Below are positions 1-8,977 of a stretch of DNA of 64,000 bases, piece by piece. The stretch is from Caballeronia sp. SBC1 (GTDB taxonomy: Bacteria; Pseudomonadota; Gammaproteobacteria; Burkholderiales; Burkholderiaceae), in assembly GCF_011493005.1 (NCBI RefSeq), contig NZ_CP049159.1, positions 124,001-188,000 on the forward strand, in the 5' to 3' direction. A program made the translations under genes and the position numbers. The notes under the pieces were generated by a model. It did not search any database. It had not been told where the DNA came from and saw only the letters and a list, made by a program, of their open reading frames with translations. Position 1 is the first letter of the stretch. Each line of letters begins with the position of its first letter.

Positions 1-448
1 TTGCGTATAGCGATGCACCGTTCTTTTCAGAAGCGCTAGCACGTACGGACGGAATGCGGGCGTACGATGCTGCGCGCTCTGACGTTGAGGGCGTGTAAGA
101 GCGCTCTATCTGAAGAAGCCGTTACGTCTTACCTGTGGACTGGCTCAGCAACCGATCTGTGCTTTGAAGCCGACGGTGTCGGGAACTGAGACCAGAAAAC
201 GAAGAAAAAACAGCACGACACGCTGCAGCGGGTCCCGAAATTGCGCTCTCACGAATCGGCATGAGGAAGCCGAGCCAAATTCGGCTCCCTTCTTCCTCTT
301 TGCGATGCAACACTCCCATTGCTGAGTGGCAGCCTTTTCTAGATCAGACATATTTCCGACGTACAGCATTGATTCGGTACGTTCCATTCAGTGTGACGGG
401 ATATCTCTGTTAGATATCCAAATCAGGTAGTTAACCACGGAGTGCTTC
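1..448. other. Left-edge stretch without a recognisable gene
   Basis: Only short overlapping reading frames occur here, none with a convincing start or a recognisable motif. The last part is presumably the upstream region of the gene starting at 449. I see no hairpin or RNA gene. Confidence 0.5.
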
Positions 449-940
449 ATGACTTCCTCAGCTTTCTCCCCACCCCTCGCCGAACTTTCAAGGAACTGGT
501 TGCGCGTCTTTACCGAAATTTGCGAAATGCTAAACGCGACCAGTCAGGTCGTTAAAGCTCGCACGGCCCGCATGGCAATGGCCGGGCCGCTACCGAATGA
601 GCAAGACCGCATCGAATTCAGTCTGATGAGTCGCGAAAAAAGCGAGGCAGCGTCCGAATCGATCCAGGCGATGGGCTCGGGGTTCATAAACTTAGGGTTG
701 GCGCTCGCGATGGAAACCAGTAAATATATCTGGGCTACCTCCACCGCGGCTTCGGCGTTGGCGTCAAGTCAATCGACCGCGCAATGGCTTGAACGCCAGG
801 CGGCGCTTTTAAAGATTGCGGCACACTCCCCTGCAAACCCTTTGCAATTGGCCAGTTCGACGGCGTGCGTAGTGCAGGAAAGCCTTGCGCCCATTCACGG
901 CCGCGCGACCGCAAATGCCGAACGTCTGGGTGCGATTTGA
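449..940 (+). CDS. Phasin-like, probable polyhydroxyalkanoate granule-associated protein
   Basis: The 163-residue product is alanine-rich and mostly predicted helix, with no signal peptide or membrane segment. Residues about 15-75 carry the pattern of a tryptophan-containing N-terminus, a repeated R-A-R-M-A-x-A-G-P stretch and an E-F-x-L-M-x-x-E-K-x-E-A-A segment. I associate this with phasin-type proteins that coat polyhydroxyalkanoate granules in Burkholderia relatives. The call rests on composition and this pattern, not on a catalytic motif. The stop codon TGA (938-940) overlaps a possible TTG start of the next gene, and the CoA-transferase, ThDP enzyme and dehydrogenase lie on the same strand downstream. 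A link to storage-polymer or acyl-CoA metabolism is therefore plausible but inferred. Confidence 0.55.
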   Translation: MTSSAFSPPLAELSRNWLRVFTEICEMLNATSQVVKARTARMAMAGPLPNEQDRIEFSLMSREKSEAASESIQAMGSGFINLGLALAMETSKYIWATSTAASALASSQSTAQWLERQAALLKIAAHSPANPLQLASSTACVVQESLAPIHGRATANAERLGAI

Positions 941-984
941 CGGCCGCCGTGCTGGCGCCGCCGCTTCGCCGAGATGTTCTGCCG

Positions 985-1824
985 GTGAGCAATCACAACG
1001 GTGACGGATTGGCGAAGGTCACGTCCAAATTGGACGGCGTGTCGGAAACGATGCTGTGGACGCTCTACGATCGGGCATGCGAAGCGCGTCGTCCCGACGG
1101 CGTTCTAGTTGACCCCGACAGCGTGCGCATCTGCGATGCAATCGACTATGACTTCACGGGCCATTTCGGCGACTCCGTCGGTTCGTTCGCCGCACGGGCT
1201 GCAGAGATCGACCAGCTCTTGAGGCGCTGGCTCAAGCAGCATCCGGACGGCTTGATCGTGTCCCTGGGTGAAGGCCTGGAAACGCAGGCCCACCGCGTAG
1301 ACAATGGTCGGATGCGTTGGCTCACGGTCGATCTGCCGGCTGCGATCGAACTGCGCAAGCACTTCCTTCCTTCGTCCAAGCGCTTTCGTCACGTGGCTGC
1401 AAGTGTGTTCGAGCCAGGCTGGATGGACGAGATTGAACCGTCCCCCGATGTATTCATCGTCATTCAAGGCCTCTTTATGTATCTTGAGCCTGAAGCGGTG
1501 AAACGCCTGTTTGTTCAGATCATCGAGCGCTTTCCAGGGGCCGAAATTGCATTCGACGTGATCCCGCGATGGTTCTCCCGATTGACCATGTGGGGCGTCA
1601 TGCAAACGCCGCACTATCGCTTGCCGCCTATGCCATGGGGCATCGACGGCGATGAGATAACCACTCGCCTACACAGTTGGTCATCAGGCATCGCAGCGGT
1701 AAGCATGCTTGAGTACCGCATACCTCGTGGTTGGCCGAAAATAATGGAAGACCTTTTTCGTATGAACCCGCTGACAAAAAGTCATTTACCTTGCCTGGTG
1801 CATCTCAAGGTTAAGAAACGTTGA
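985..1824 (+). CDS. Class I SAM-dependent methyltransferase, leucine carboxyl methyltransferase (LCM/TcmP) type
   Basis: With the GTG start at 985 the protein is 279 residues. It contains the SAM-binding glycine motif I-V-S-L-G-E-G-L-E-T-Q, matching the L-G-x-G-L-D-T signature of the LCM family. A following V-D-L-P segment (acidic ribose-binding loop) and the F-I-V-I-Q-G-L-F-M-Y-L core strand also fit. Members methylate carboxyl or hydroxyl groups; the substrate here is unknown. The frame stays open upstream to 865, and TTG at 937 would overlap the previous stop, giving translational coupling, so the exact start is uncertain. It lies in the same-strand block with a phasin-like gene and a CoA-transferase. 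Function in that block is inferred from position only. Confidence 0.75.
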   Translation: MSNHNGDGLAKVTSKLDGVSETMLWTLYDRACEARRPDGVLVDPDSVRICDAIDYDFTGHFGDSVGSFAARAAEIDQLLRRWLKQHPDGLIVSLGEGLETQAHRVDNGRMRWLTVDLPAAIELRKHFLPSSKRFRHVAASVFEPGWMDEIEPSPDVFIVIQGLFMYLEPEAVKRLFVQIIERFPGAEIAFDVIPRWFSRLTMWGVMQTPHYRLPPMPWGIDGDEITTRLHSWSSGIAAVSMLEYRIPRGWPKIMEDLFRMNPLTKSHLPCLVHLKVKKR

Positions 1825-2239
1825 CCGCCGAGTATGGCCATTGATCGCCAGCAATTTCGAACCTCTGCATTTGCGGGACCGCGGAACCCATACGGTTTGA
1901 TTTCGTAACTGACAGCTGCACGGCCCGCTCTGCGTGAACGATACCGTCGAGTGCATTGTGTCCTTTGACCTCGTAGTTCCGTCCACCCGCAGTTTGACGT
2001 TCGCCATCCAAGAGGCCTGCGTATCGAATACTCCTCGGTCTGCTGCGGTCAACACGGTTCGGATTCGCTCACGTCTTGAACGTTCCTGGGGCGCTCCATC
2101 CACTCACTGCGTAACCGTGTGTCTATGCGGCAACGACCTTCGCATCTCTGCTTTGCTCGCATTGCCCCTACGCGAGTTCCTTTGTTCGCAGCAGTGGGTG
2201 CGCCGGCCATAAATTAACCTTTTCATCGAGTTCCGCGCT
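1825..2239. other. Gap with a possible decayed small gene on the minus strand
   Basis: No intact gene is convincing. On the minus strand a reading beginning at ATG 2007 (M-A-N-V-K-L-R-V-D-G) and, after a one-base shift, continuing N-Y-E-V-K-G-H-N-A-L-D-G down to about 1814 has a coding-like appearance. It may be a frameshifted short gene of unknown function. The 3' part is the leader of the CoA-transferase at 2240. Confidence 0.3.
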
Positions 2240-4171
2240 ATGAAAGACAAGATTGTCACCGCTGACGAAGCGGTCGCGCTGATTCGCGACGGCGACAGCG
2301 TCTGCTGCTCGGGCTTTGTCGGCATCGGTACTCCAGACGAATTGATCATGGCACTGGAGCGGCGCTTCACCGGCGCGGGTGAACCGCGCAATCTGACTCT
2401 GGTGTTCGCCGCCGCGCCCGGTGACGGGCGGGACCGGGGGCTCAACCGCTTGGCACTGCCGGGACTGGTCAAGCGTGCGATCGGCGGGCATTGGGCGCTG
2501 TTGCCGAAGCTCGCTCGCATGGCGACTGACAATCTGATCGAGGCGTACAACCTTCCGTTGGGGACGATGTCGCATCTGTATCGGGACATCGCGGCGCATA
2601 GGCCCGGCACGCTTACGCAGGTCGGATTGGGCACCTTTGTCGATCCGCGTCACGGAGGCGGAAAGATCAATGCCAGCACGACCGAAGACCTGGTGAGCAC
2701 AATCGACATCGACGGCAAGACCTGGCTTTTCTACAAGGTCTTTCCGCTTAACGTGACCCTGATTCGCGGCACCACGGCCGACCCCGAAGGCAACGTCACG
2801 ATGGAACGCGAGGCGCTCGTGCTCGACGCCATGGAGGCCGCCATGGCCGCCCACAATTCAAACGGACTGGTGATCGTCCAGGTGGAACGGATCGCCGCGA
2901 GCGGGACACTCGATCCGCGGGCAGTGGTAGTACCGGGAATTTTTGTTGACCGTGTTGTAGTCGCCCGCCCTGAGACTCACGCCCAAACGTACGGTACGAC
3001 ATACAACCCTGCGTTCTCCGGCGAAATGAAGGTCCCGTTGGGGACGATGGAAAGCCCGGTGCTCGACGAACGAAAAGTGATCGCACGTCGATGTGCCTTC
3101 GAGCTACCGCTCGGTGGCGTAATTAATCTTGGTATCGGGGTTCCTGAAGTCGTCGCAGCCGTGGCCGCGGAAGAACGGCTGCTCAGCCACCTGACGTTGA
3201 CCGCCGAACCCGGCTTGATCGGCGGCACGCCCCAGGGCGGCTTGAACTTCGGCGCCGCAATCAATATCGATGCCCTGCTTCATCAGAACCAGCAGTTCGA
3301 CTTCTACGATGGTGGAGGGCTGGACCTCGCGTGTCTCGGCATGGCGGAGATCGATCGGTGTGGCAACGTCAACGTCAGCCGTTTTGGACCGCGCCTGGCC
3401 GGTGCCGGCGGGTTTATCAACATCAGTCAGAACGCCCGTAGCGTGGTATTCGCGGGAACATTCACGGCCGGCGGCCTCGATGTGATGGTCGAGAATGGAC
3501 GTCTGCGTATCCTCTCGGAGGGTTCGAAGAAGAAACTCGTCGAGTCTGTCGAGCAGATCACATTTAATGGTTCGCTTGCGGCGGAACGCGGTCAGTCCGT
3601 GTTGTATGTGACCGAGCGGTGCGTCTTCCGGCGCGTGCCCGAAGGACTCGAACTGACGGAAATTGCACCCGGCATCGATATAGACCGCGACATTCTTGCC
3701 CACATGGACTTCGCTCCCATCGCGCGAAACGTGCGCTTGATGGACCCTCGAATTTTCTTGCCACAGATCATGGGCCTGGCGACGGTGCTACTCGATCTGC
3801 AGATGAGCGAGCGGCTCAGCTACGACGCCGGGCGGAACACGATGTTCGCGAATTTCGAAGGCATGGCGATCCGCTCGAACAACGACATCGAAAGCGTTCG
3901 GCGTGTGCTCGAGGCGTTCTGCGATCGCATCGGCCACAAGGTTTCGCTGCTGGTCAACTATGACGGATTTCGGCTGGACGAGTCGGAGGCCGATGCGTAC
4001 TTCGAGATGGAGAGGCAGATGCAACTCAAGTACTACAGCTCGGCGACTCGCTTCACCGCCAGCGCGTTCATGCGCATGAAGCTGGGGGCCGCGTTTTGCG
4101 AACTCAATTCTGCATCACATGTTTGCGAAACACATTCCGAGGGAATCACTTTTGTGGAAAGCCAACGCTAG
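2240..4171 (+). CDS. Acyl-CoA:acetate/3-ketoacid CoA-transferase, fused alpha and beta subunits
   Basis: The 643-residue cytoplasmic enzyme carries both family I CoA-transferase halves in one chain. The N-terminal half begins with the G-x-G-x-P-D-E-L-type turn (S-G-F-V-G-I-G-T-P-D-E-L) at about residues 28-40. The C-terminal half begins near residue 290 with L-P-L-G-G-V-I-N-L-G-I-G-V-P. The expected catalytic glutamate lies in L-T-A-E-P-G-L-I-G-G near residue 320, as in propionate and acetate CoA-transferases. The chain is about 120 residues longer than Pct/YdiF proteins because of an extra C-terminal domain (about 520-643) with D-L-Q-M-S-E-R-L-S-Y and N-F-E-G-M-A motifs. It moves CoA between short acyl groups; the donor and acceptor cannot be read from sequence. 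A decayed second copy lies at 8432-8738. Confidence 0.88.
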   Translation: MKDKIVTADEAVALIRDGDSVCCSGFVGIGTPDELIMALERRFTGAGEPRNLTLVFAAAPGDGRDRGLNRLALPGLVKRAIGGHWALLPKLARMATDNLIEAYNLPLGTMSHLYRDIAAHRPGTLTQVGLGTFVDPRHGGGKINASTTEDLVSTIDIDGKTWLFYKVFPLNVTLIRGTTADPEGNVTMEREALVLDAMEAAMAAHNSNGLVIVQVERIAASGTLDPRAVVVPGIFVDRVVVARPETHAQTYGTTYNPAFSGEMKVPLGTMESPVLDERKVIARRCAFELPLGGVINLGIGVPEVVAAVAAEERLLSHLTLTAEPGLIGGTPQGGLNFGAAINIDALLHQNQQFDFYDGGGLDLACLGMAEIDRCGNVNVSRFGPRLAGAGGFINISQNARSVVFAGTFTAGGLDVMVENGRLRILSEGSKKKLVESVEQITFNGSLAAERGQSVLYVTERCVFRRVPEGLELTEIAPGIDIDRDILAHMDFAPIARNVRLMDPRIFLPQIMGLATVLLDLQMSERLSYDAGRNTMFANFEGMAIRSNNDIESVRRVLEAFCDRIGHKVSLLVNYDGFRLDESEADAYFEMERQMQLKYYSSATRFTASAFMRMKLGAAFCELNSASHVCETHSEGITFVESQR

Positions 4172-4329
4172 GACGTCGCTTATGGCCCGACTTTCGAGTT
4201 ACTTCTGCGTCGCCGGCAGCCGTTCGCGAGACTTTCATGAGTTAAGCCGCGGCTGTGCCCTAAGTTGTCAGTTACATCGAGCCATAGCGACCAGCATCGT
4301 CAACCAAACCAACACCTTTTCACCGTCGA

Positions 4330-4487
4330 TTCCGACCCACGTGCCGGCCGCCTTATTGCCTTCCATGGTCACATCGCCGCTGCCTCCAGGGACCCGCTTC
4401 GCCGGAACGGCAATCACAGACGAAGTCCGGGCAGGTGACAACTTGATGATTCAAACCACGATGGCAAGAGCCCGGCACATTCATTGA
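4330..4487 (+). pseudogene. Remnant of an RraA/HMG-aldolase-family gene
   Basis: The frame ending at TGA 4487 reads P-G-T-R-F-A-G-T-A-I-T-D-E-V-R-A-G-D-N-L-M-I. I recognise this as the N-terminal core of RraA-like proteins (demethylmenaquinone methyltransferase/aldolase fold), normally about 210-230 residues. The match breaks off after N-L-M-I and the rest of the domain is absent. The remnant sits between the CoA-transferase and the ThDP enzyme, suggesting the ancestral operon had a further enzyme. Identification is from a short motif. Confidence 0.55.
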
Positions 4488-4538
4488 CGCTATTCCAATC
4501 ACCATCGACTGCGAATTGAAGAAACAAGGACACTATTT

Positions 4539-6203
4539 ATGAAAGCTTCCGACTTGTTCGTCAAGGCACTGGAGAACGAAGGTGTCGATCGCATCTTCGC
4601 CGTGCCGGGCGAAGAAAATCTCGACGTCGTCGAGTCGCTGCGGCGCTCCAGCATCCAGCTGATTGTGACCCGCCATGAACAGTCTGCGGCCTTCATGGCA
4701 GCGACCCACGGTCGCCTGACGGGAAGGCCCGGCGTCTGCATGGCCACGCTCGGTCCCGGCGCGCTAAATCTGGTCACCGGCGCCGCCTACGCGCATCTTG
4801 GCGCCATGCCGATGGTGCTCATTACCGGGCAGAAACCCATCATGACGGCGCACCAGGCGCGCTTTCAGATAGTCGACATTGTCGCCACGATGAAACCACT
4901 GACCAAGGCGTCCCGGCAAATAGTCAGCGGGACCAGTATTCCGACTGTGGTGCGCGAAGCGTTCCGGCTCGCCGCGGACGAGCGGCCCGGCCCGGTTCAT
5001 CTCGAGTTGCCTGAAGACGTGGCCGCCCAAGAGGTAAGCGATGACGTGACGCTCGTTCCGCTGCATCCCGTTGAACTCCCGGTGGCGCAAGAGGCTGCCA
5101 TCGAACGGGCTGCGGCTTTGCTGATGAAGGCCGAGCGTCCGTTGGTCATGTTCGGTGCCGCCAGCAACCGGCCGCGACTCGCGGGTCAATCGACCGAGTT
5201 CATTCGGCGCACCGGTATCCCGTTCTTCAACACCCAGATGGGCAAGGGTACCGTTGCCGCCGTCGCCCACGACGAGGCCGCAGAGCTGTGGATGGGAACG
5301 ACTGCACTCAGCGCGCGCGACTACTTGCACGAGGCGATCGACCGCGCCGATCTGATCCTCGCGATCGGGCATGACACCGTCGAAAAGCCGCCGTTCATCA
5401 TGGGGCCCAAGGGACCTAAGGTCGTTCACGTGGGTTACACGCCGGCCAATGTCGAACAGGTGTTCTTCCCGCATGCCGAAGTAGTGGGCGACCTCGGCCT
5501 GAGTCTGGCGAGGCTTGCCGATCACGTTCAAGGCAAGCTTCCGAACGCGGCTGCGCTGGCGCCGCTGCGCGAAGGCATCTTGAGACGCACGCTGGACCGC
5601 GCACAGGAATCACGCTTCCCGCTGACGCCGCAGCGCATCGTCCACGACGTGCGCGAAGTCATGCCGGCCGACGGCATCGTCGCACTCGATAACGGCATGT
5701 ACAAGATCTGGTTCGCGCGATGTTATCGGACACGCAGCGCCAACACGCTGCTGCTCGACAACGCATTGGCGACGATGGGGGCGGGCTTGCCGTCGGCCAT
5801 GATGGCAGCGCTGCTCTACCCTGCCCGACGCGTGATGGCGGTATGCGGCGACGGTGGCTTCATGATGAACTCGCAGGAACTCGAGACTGCCGTCCGGCTG
5901 AAGCTGAACCTCGTCGTATTGATCATCCAGGACGATGCCTACGGCATGATCCGATGGAAACAGGCCGTCGACAACTTCCCGGACTGGGGTCTCACGTTCG
6001 GCAACCCCGATTTCGTCAAGTACGCGGATGCCTATGGCGCTAAAGGACGGCGCGTTGAGTCGGCCGACGCGCTGGCGCCGACGCTGGAAGCGGCGTTCCG
6101 CGAAGGCGGCGTGCAGTTGGTCATCGTTCCGGTCGACTACTCGGAGAACACCCGCGTACTCGTCGAGGAACTCAAAAACCGGGTTATGGAGGTCGCACAA
6201 TGA
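4539..6203 (+). CDS. Acetolactate synthase large subunit-like thiamine diphosphate enzyme (AlsS type)
   Basis: At 554 residues it has the full three-domain ThDP-decarboxylase layout. In the N-terminal PYR domain the catalytic glutamate sits in T-R-H-E-Q-S-A-A-F-M-A, followed by the T-L-G-P-G-A-L-N-L turn. The middle domain spans about 190-330. The C-terminal PP domain has the G-D-G-G-F-M-M-N-S-Q-E-L ThDP/Mg motif near residue 440. Length and the I-T-G-Q-K-P loop resemble catabolic acetolactate synthases, which condense two pyruvates. No small regulatory subunit gene is adjacent. A strong leader (A-A-G-G-A-C) precedes the ATG. Its stop overlaps the start of the dehydrogenase gene in an ATGA, so the two are translationally coupled. 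Another benzoylformate- or acetolactate-like 2-oxoacid activity is possible. Confidence 0.85.
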   Translation: MKASDLFVKALENEGVDRIFAVPGEENLDVVESLRRSSIQLIVTRHEQSAAFMAATHGRLTGRPGVCMATLGPGALNLVTGAAYAHLGAMPMVLITGQKPIMTAHQARFQIVDIVATMKPLTKASRQIVSGTSIPTVVREAFRLAADERPGPVHLELPEDVAAQEVSDDVTLVPLHPVELPVAQEAAIERAAALLMKAERPLVMFGAASNRPRLAGQSTEFIRRTGIPFFNTQMGKGTVAAVAHDEAAELWMGTTALSARDYLHEAIDRADLILAIGHDTVEKPPFIMGPKGPKVVHVGYTPANVEQVFFPHAEVVGDLGLSLARLADHVQGKLPNAAALAPLREGILRRTLDRAQESRFPLTPQRIVHDVREVMPADGIVALDNGMYKIWFARCYRTRSANTLLLDNALATMGAGLPSAMMAALLYPARRVMAVCGDGGFMMNSQELETAVRLKLNLVVLIIQDDAYGMIRWKQAVDNFPDWGLTFGNPDFVKYADAYGAKGRRVESADALAPTLEAAFREGGVQLVIVPVDYSENTRVLVEELKNRVMEVAQ

Positions 6204-7327
6204 AGATCAAGGCAGCAGTCCTGCAGGCGATGGGCGCAACGCCGCCCTACGCCGTCTCCCGCCCTTTGCATATCGAAGAGATTGACTTGGCACCGCCTGG
6301 CGCCGATGAAGTGCTGATCAAGATCGCCGCCGCCGGCCTGTGTCACTCCGACCTGTCCGTGATCAACGGCGACCGGCCACGTCCAATGCCTATGGCGCTC
6401 GGTCACGAAGCCGCGGGTGTTGTCGAGGAACTGGGGGCAGGCGTGACCGACCTCCAGGTTGGCGACCATGTTGTCGTGGTGTTCGTGCCGAGCTGTGGCC
6501 ACTGTGCGCCCTGTGCCGAAGGCCGCCCGGCCTTGTGTGAGCCGGGCGCCGCGGCAAACGGTGCCGGTACGTTGCTGTCCGGTGCGCGTCGTCTCACGCG
6601 CGGTGGTGAGGCCTTGAACCATCATCTGGGTTGTTCGGTGTTTGCCGAATACGCGACCGTGTCGCGCCGCTCTGTCGTCAAGATAGATCCCAGGGTTCCG
6701 CTCGACGAAGCCGCGCTGTTCGGGTGCGCCGTGCTGACGGGTGTCGGCGCGGTAGTCAACACGGCGCAGGTCAGGGTCGGCGCATCCGTTGCGGTGGTCG
6801 GTCTCGGCGGTGTTGGCCTGGCGGCGCTCATTGGCGCGCAGGCGGCTGGCGCCCGGCAGATTGTCGCAATCGACTTGTCCGATGCCAAGCTCGAGCAGGC
6901 GCGCGCGCTGGGCGCCACGCACACGGTCAACGCCGGTCGGGCCGATGCGATCGAGCACGTCCGCGCGCTCAGTTCCGGTGGTGTCGAGTTCGCCTTTGAG
7001 TTCGCGGGCTCGATCAACGCGCTGGACCTGGCTTACCGCATTACGCGCCGAGGCGGTTCGACCGTCACAGCCGGGCTGCCCCCGTCAACCGCGCTTTGGC
7101 CGCTTCCCGCGGTCAGCCTTGTAGCAGAAGAACGCACCCTCAAGGGCAGCTATATCGGCACATGCGTGCCTTCGCGCGACATCCCGCGCTACATCGATTT
7201 GTATTTGCAGGGGCGTCTGCCGGTGAACAAGCTGCTCACGGGCCGCCTTAAACTCGATGAGATCAATCATGGCTTTGACATGCTGCACGAAGGCAAGGCG
7301 ATTCGCCAAGTGGTGGTATTCGCATGA
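6200..7327 (+). CDS. Zinc-dependent alcohol dehydrogenase, medium-chain (MDR) family
   Basis: The 375-residue NAD(P)-dependent oxidoreductase carries catalytic zinc ligands in G-L-C-H-S-D and the G-H-E-x-A-G motif. The structural-zinc lobe is C-G-H-C-A-P-C with a fourth cysteine in A-L-C, and the Rossmann motif is V-V-G-L-G-G-V-G-L-A near residue 200. The length matches class III-like alcohol dehydrogenases. The ATGA overlap with the ThDP enzyme argues for joint production, for example reduction of an acetoin-, diacetyl- or aldehyde-type product, which is inference. The frame continues open for 43 codons beyond its TGA stop. Confidence 0.9.
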   Translation: MKIKAAVLQAMGATPPYAVSRPLHIEEIDLAPPGADEVLIKIAAAGLCHSDLSVINGDRPRPMPMALGHEAAGVVEELGAGVTDLQVGDHVVVVFVPSCGHCAPCAEGRPALCEPGAAANGAGTLLSGARRLTRGGEALNHHLGCSVFAEYATVSRRSVVKIDPRVPLDEAALFGCAVLTGVGAVVNTAQVRVGASVAVVGLGGVGLAALIGAQAAGARQIVAIDLSDAKLEQARALGATHTVNAGRADAIEHVRALSSGGVEFAFEFAGSINALDLAYRITRRGGSTVTAGLPPSTALWPLPAVSLVAEERTLKGSYIGTCVPSRDIPRYIDLYLQGRLPVNKLLTGRLKLDEINHGFDMLHEGKAIRQVVVFA

Positions 7328-7459
7328 GGCGGTTCGTGGATCTGCAGCACCGACTACCAGGAGATCGGCGGGGACGGCCATGTCGAGGTTTTCGTCAGTG
7401 CCAAGTCTCAGGGTGTGCTCGGCGAGGGTATCGCCGACTGGCTGCGCAAGCGCCACTGA
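7328..7459 (+). pseudogene. 43-codon coding-like segment after the dehydrogenase stop, origin unknown
   Basis: Directly after the dehydrogenase TGA, in the same frame, the sequence reads without a stop to TGA 7457-7459 and has protein-like composition (D-Y-Q-E-I-G-G-D-G-H-V-E-V-F-V near its start, A-D-W-L-R-K-R-H at the end). It has no start codon of its own. It may be the 3' end of a deleted gene of the operon or a readthrough extension. I do not recognise the family. Confidence 0.35.
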
Positions 7460-7487
7460 TGTGCCCTCTTGACCAGGACGCGACGCG

Positions 7488-8435
7488 ATGCAACCACAAC
7501 TGAAGCACCTGTCCGTGCTCGGCCACGGTGGCTTTCGCAGGCTTGCCTATGCCGAATGGGGACCGCCAAGGGCGGCCCAAACGATAGTCTGTGTGCACGG
7601 GGTTTCTCGCACGGGACATGACTTTGACATGCTGGCAGCTGCGCTGGCTGCAGCAGGAGCGCGCGTCGTCGTGCCTGACCTTCCCGGGCGTGGGCGTAGC
7701 GAATGGCTCGAATCGCCTGCACACTACACCGACCGGGCCTATACCAGCGCGATGTCGACGTTGATTGCCCGGCTCGATGTCGATCAAGTGGAATGGGTAG
7801 GCACTTCACTTGGCGGTCATATCGGCATGCTGATAGCGTCAGAGTACGCGACGCCGGTGCGCCGGCTTGTGCTCAATGACTTCGGTGCGCGCATCTCGGC
7901 GGCGGCATTGCGCCGGATCGGCGGTTATTTGACTCGCTCCTGGCGGTTCGCCTCGATCGACGAGGTCGAAGCGCATCTGCGCGACGTTCACGCGCCGTTT
8001 GGCAAGCTAAGCGACGCGCAATGGCGTCATCTTGCTCAGCACAGCGCAGTGCCGGACGACGCGGGTGGCTTCCGTTTCCATTTCGATCCAGGCATTGGCC
8101 TGCGGTTCGCAATCCCCATCTGGCTGGACGTGGTTCTGTGGCACATCTGGGACAAAATAGACTGCCCGGTGCTCATTTTGCGCGGAGAAGACTCCGACTT
8201 GCTGACACGGAGCAGTCTGGACGCCATGCTCAAGCGCGGCCTGGCCTCTAGGGCCGGCAAGGTCACCACCTTCGAATTTCCCGACTGCGGCCACGCACCG
8301 GCACTGATGGATGATGCGCAAATCACTGTCATCAAAGACTACCTCTTAGCGGATTCATCTGACTTGCGCGACCGGAAAACGGCCCCAAGGTCACGCGCGA
8401 CGCCGGTCGGAAGGCCCAACACGAGATCGCCATGA
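7488..8435 (+). CDS. Alpha/beta hydrolase
   Basis: This is an alpha/beta-hydrolase-fold protein. The oxyanion strand V-C-V-H-G-V-S-R-T-G is near residue 30. The nucleophile elbow G-T-S-L-G-G is near 105, an acidic residue lies in G-E-D-S-D near 230, and the catalytic histidine is in C-G-H-A-P near 268. Natural substrates in the family include carboxylic esters and C-C bonds of diketones. The block with acetolactate synthase and alcohol dehydrogenase makes a small keto or ester substrate plausible but unproven. The last roughly 30 residues are rich in Arg, Pro and Thr and run into the decayed CoA-transferase remnant, so the original C-terminus was probably near residue 285. Confidence 0.85.
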   Translation: MQPQLKHLSVLGHGGFRRLAYAEWGPPRAAQTIVCVHGVSRTGHDFDMLAAALAAAGARVVVPDLPGRGRSEWLESPAHYTDRAYTSAMSTLIARLDVDQVEWVGTSLGGHIGMLIASEYATPVRRLVLNDFGARISAAALRRIGGYLTRSWRFASIDEVEAHLRDVHAPFGKLSDAQWRHLAQHSAVPDDAGGFRFHFDPGIGLRFAIPIWLDVVLWHIWDKIDCPVLILRGEDSDLLTRSSLDAMLKRGLASRAGKVTTFEFPDCGHAPALMDDAQITVIKDYLLADSSDLRDRKTAPRSRATPVGRPNTRSP

Positions 8436-8738
8436 TCGAAGACACGATCGTTACAGGCGACAAGGCCGTCGCGTATATCCCATGGCGATGCCGTCAGTTG
8501 CTCAGGCTTCGTCGGCATCGGCACGGCCGAGGAACTGATCACCGCTTTCGAGCAGCGTTTCATTGAAACTAAGGAGCGATGGAACCTGAGAAACCCATGG
8601 GCCTGGTTGCCGCGCTGCACGATCTGCAACTGACCGATCGTCAGCTATGAAGAAGACCGCAACGTCTTCTTTGCGGACCTCGACGGGATGGCGCCCAACC
8701 AAGTCAATCAATTAATTTATCGTGTAGGAGTCCTATAG
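8432..8738 (+). pseudogene. Decayed second copy of the CoA-transferase
   Basis: From ATG 8432 the translation starts like the 2240-4171 gene and, after a one-base shift, reads S-C-S-G-F-V-G-I-G-T-A-E-E-L-I. This parallels S-G-F-V-G-I-G-T-P-D-E-L-I in the intact gene. It then jumps to L-H-D-L-Q-L-T-D-R-Q-L and S-Y-E-E-D-R-N-V-F-F-A-D-L-D-G-M-A, equivalent to the intact gene's residues about 515-550. Roughly 450 codons are therefore deleted and at least two frame changes are present. It shows that a paralogous CoA-transferase once stood downstream of the hydrolase. Confidence 0.75.
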
Positions 8739-8977
8739 ACTCTCGGCGGAGCTATCAATTTCCATCTACGCCGTTACCGGAACTCATGTCGATACCTGAC
8801 TGGCCGCGTGACATATGTCCCTGGGCGCTGGTGGATACGCTAAAGATTAGGTGGGTGGCCGACCCGAAGATCGCACCTGCAATTGATGTCTTGAAGGCCA
8901 TATCCTCCGGCGATGAGGTTTTTTGTCTTTTGGCCGCGGTGACCCAAGATATCAACAAAGAAAGGTTATCTGTAAAG

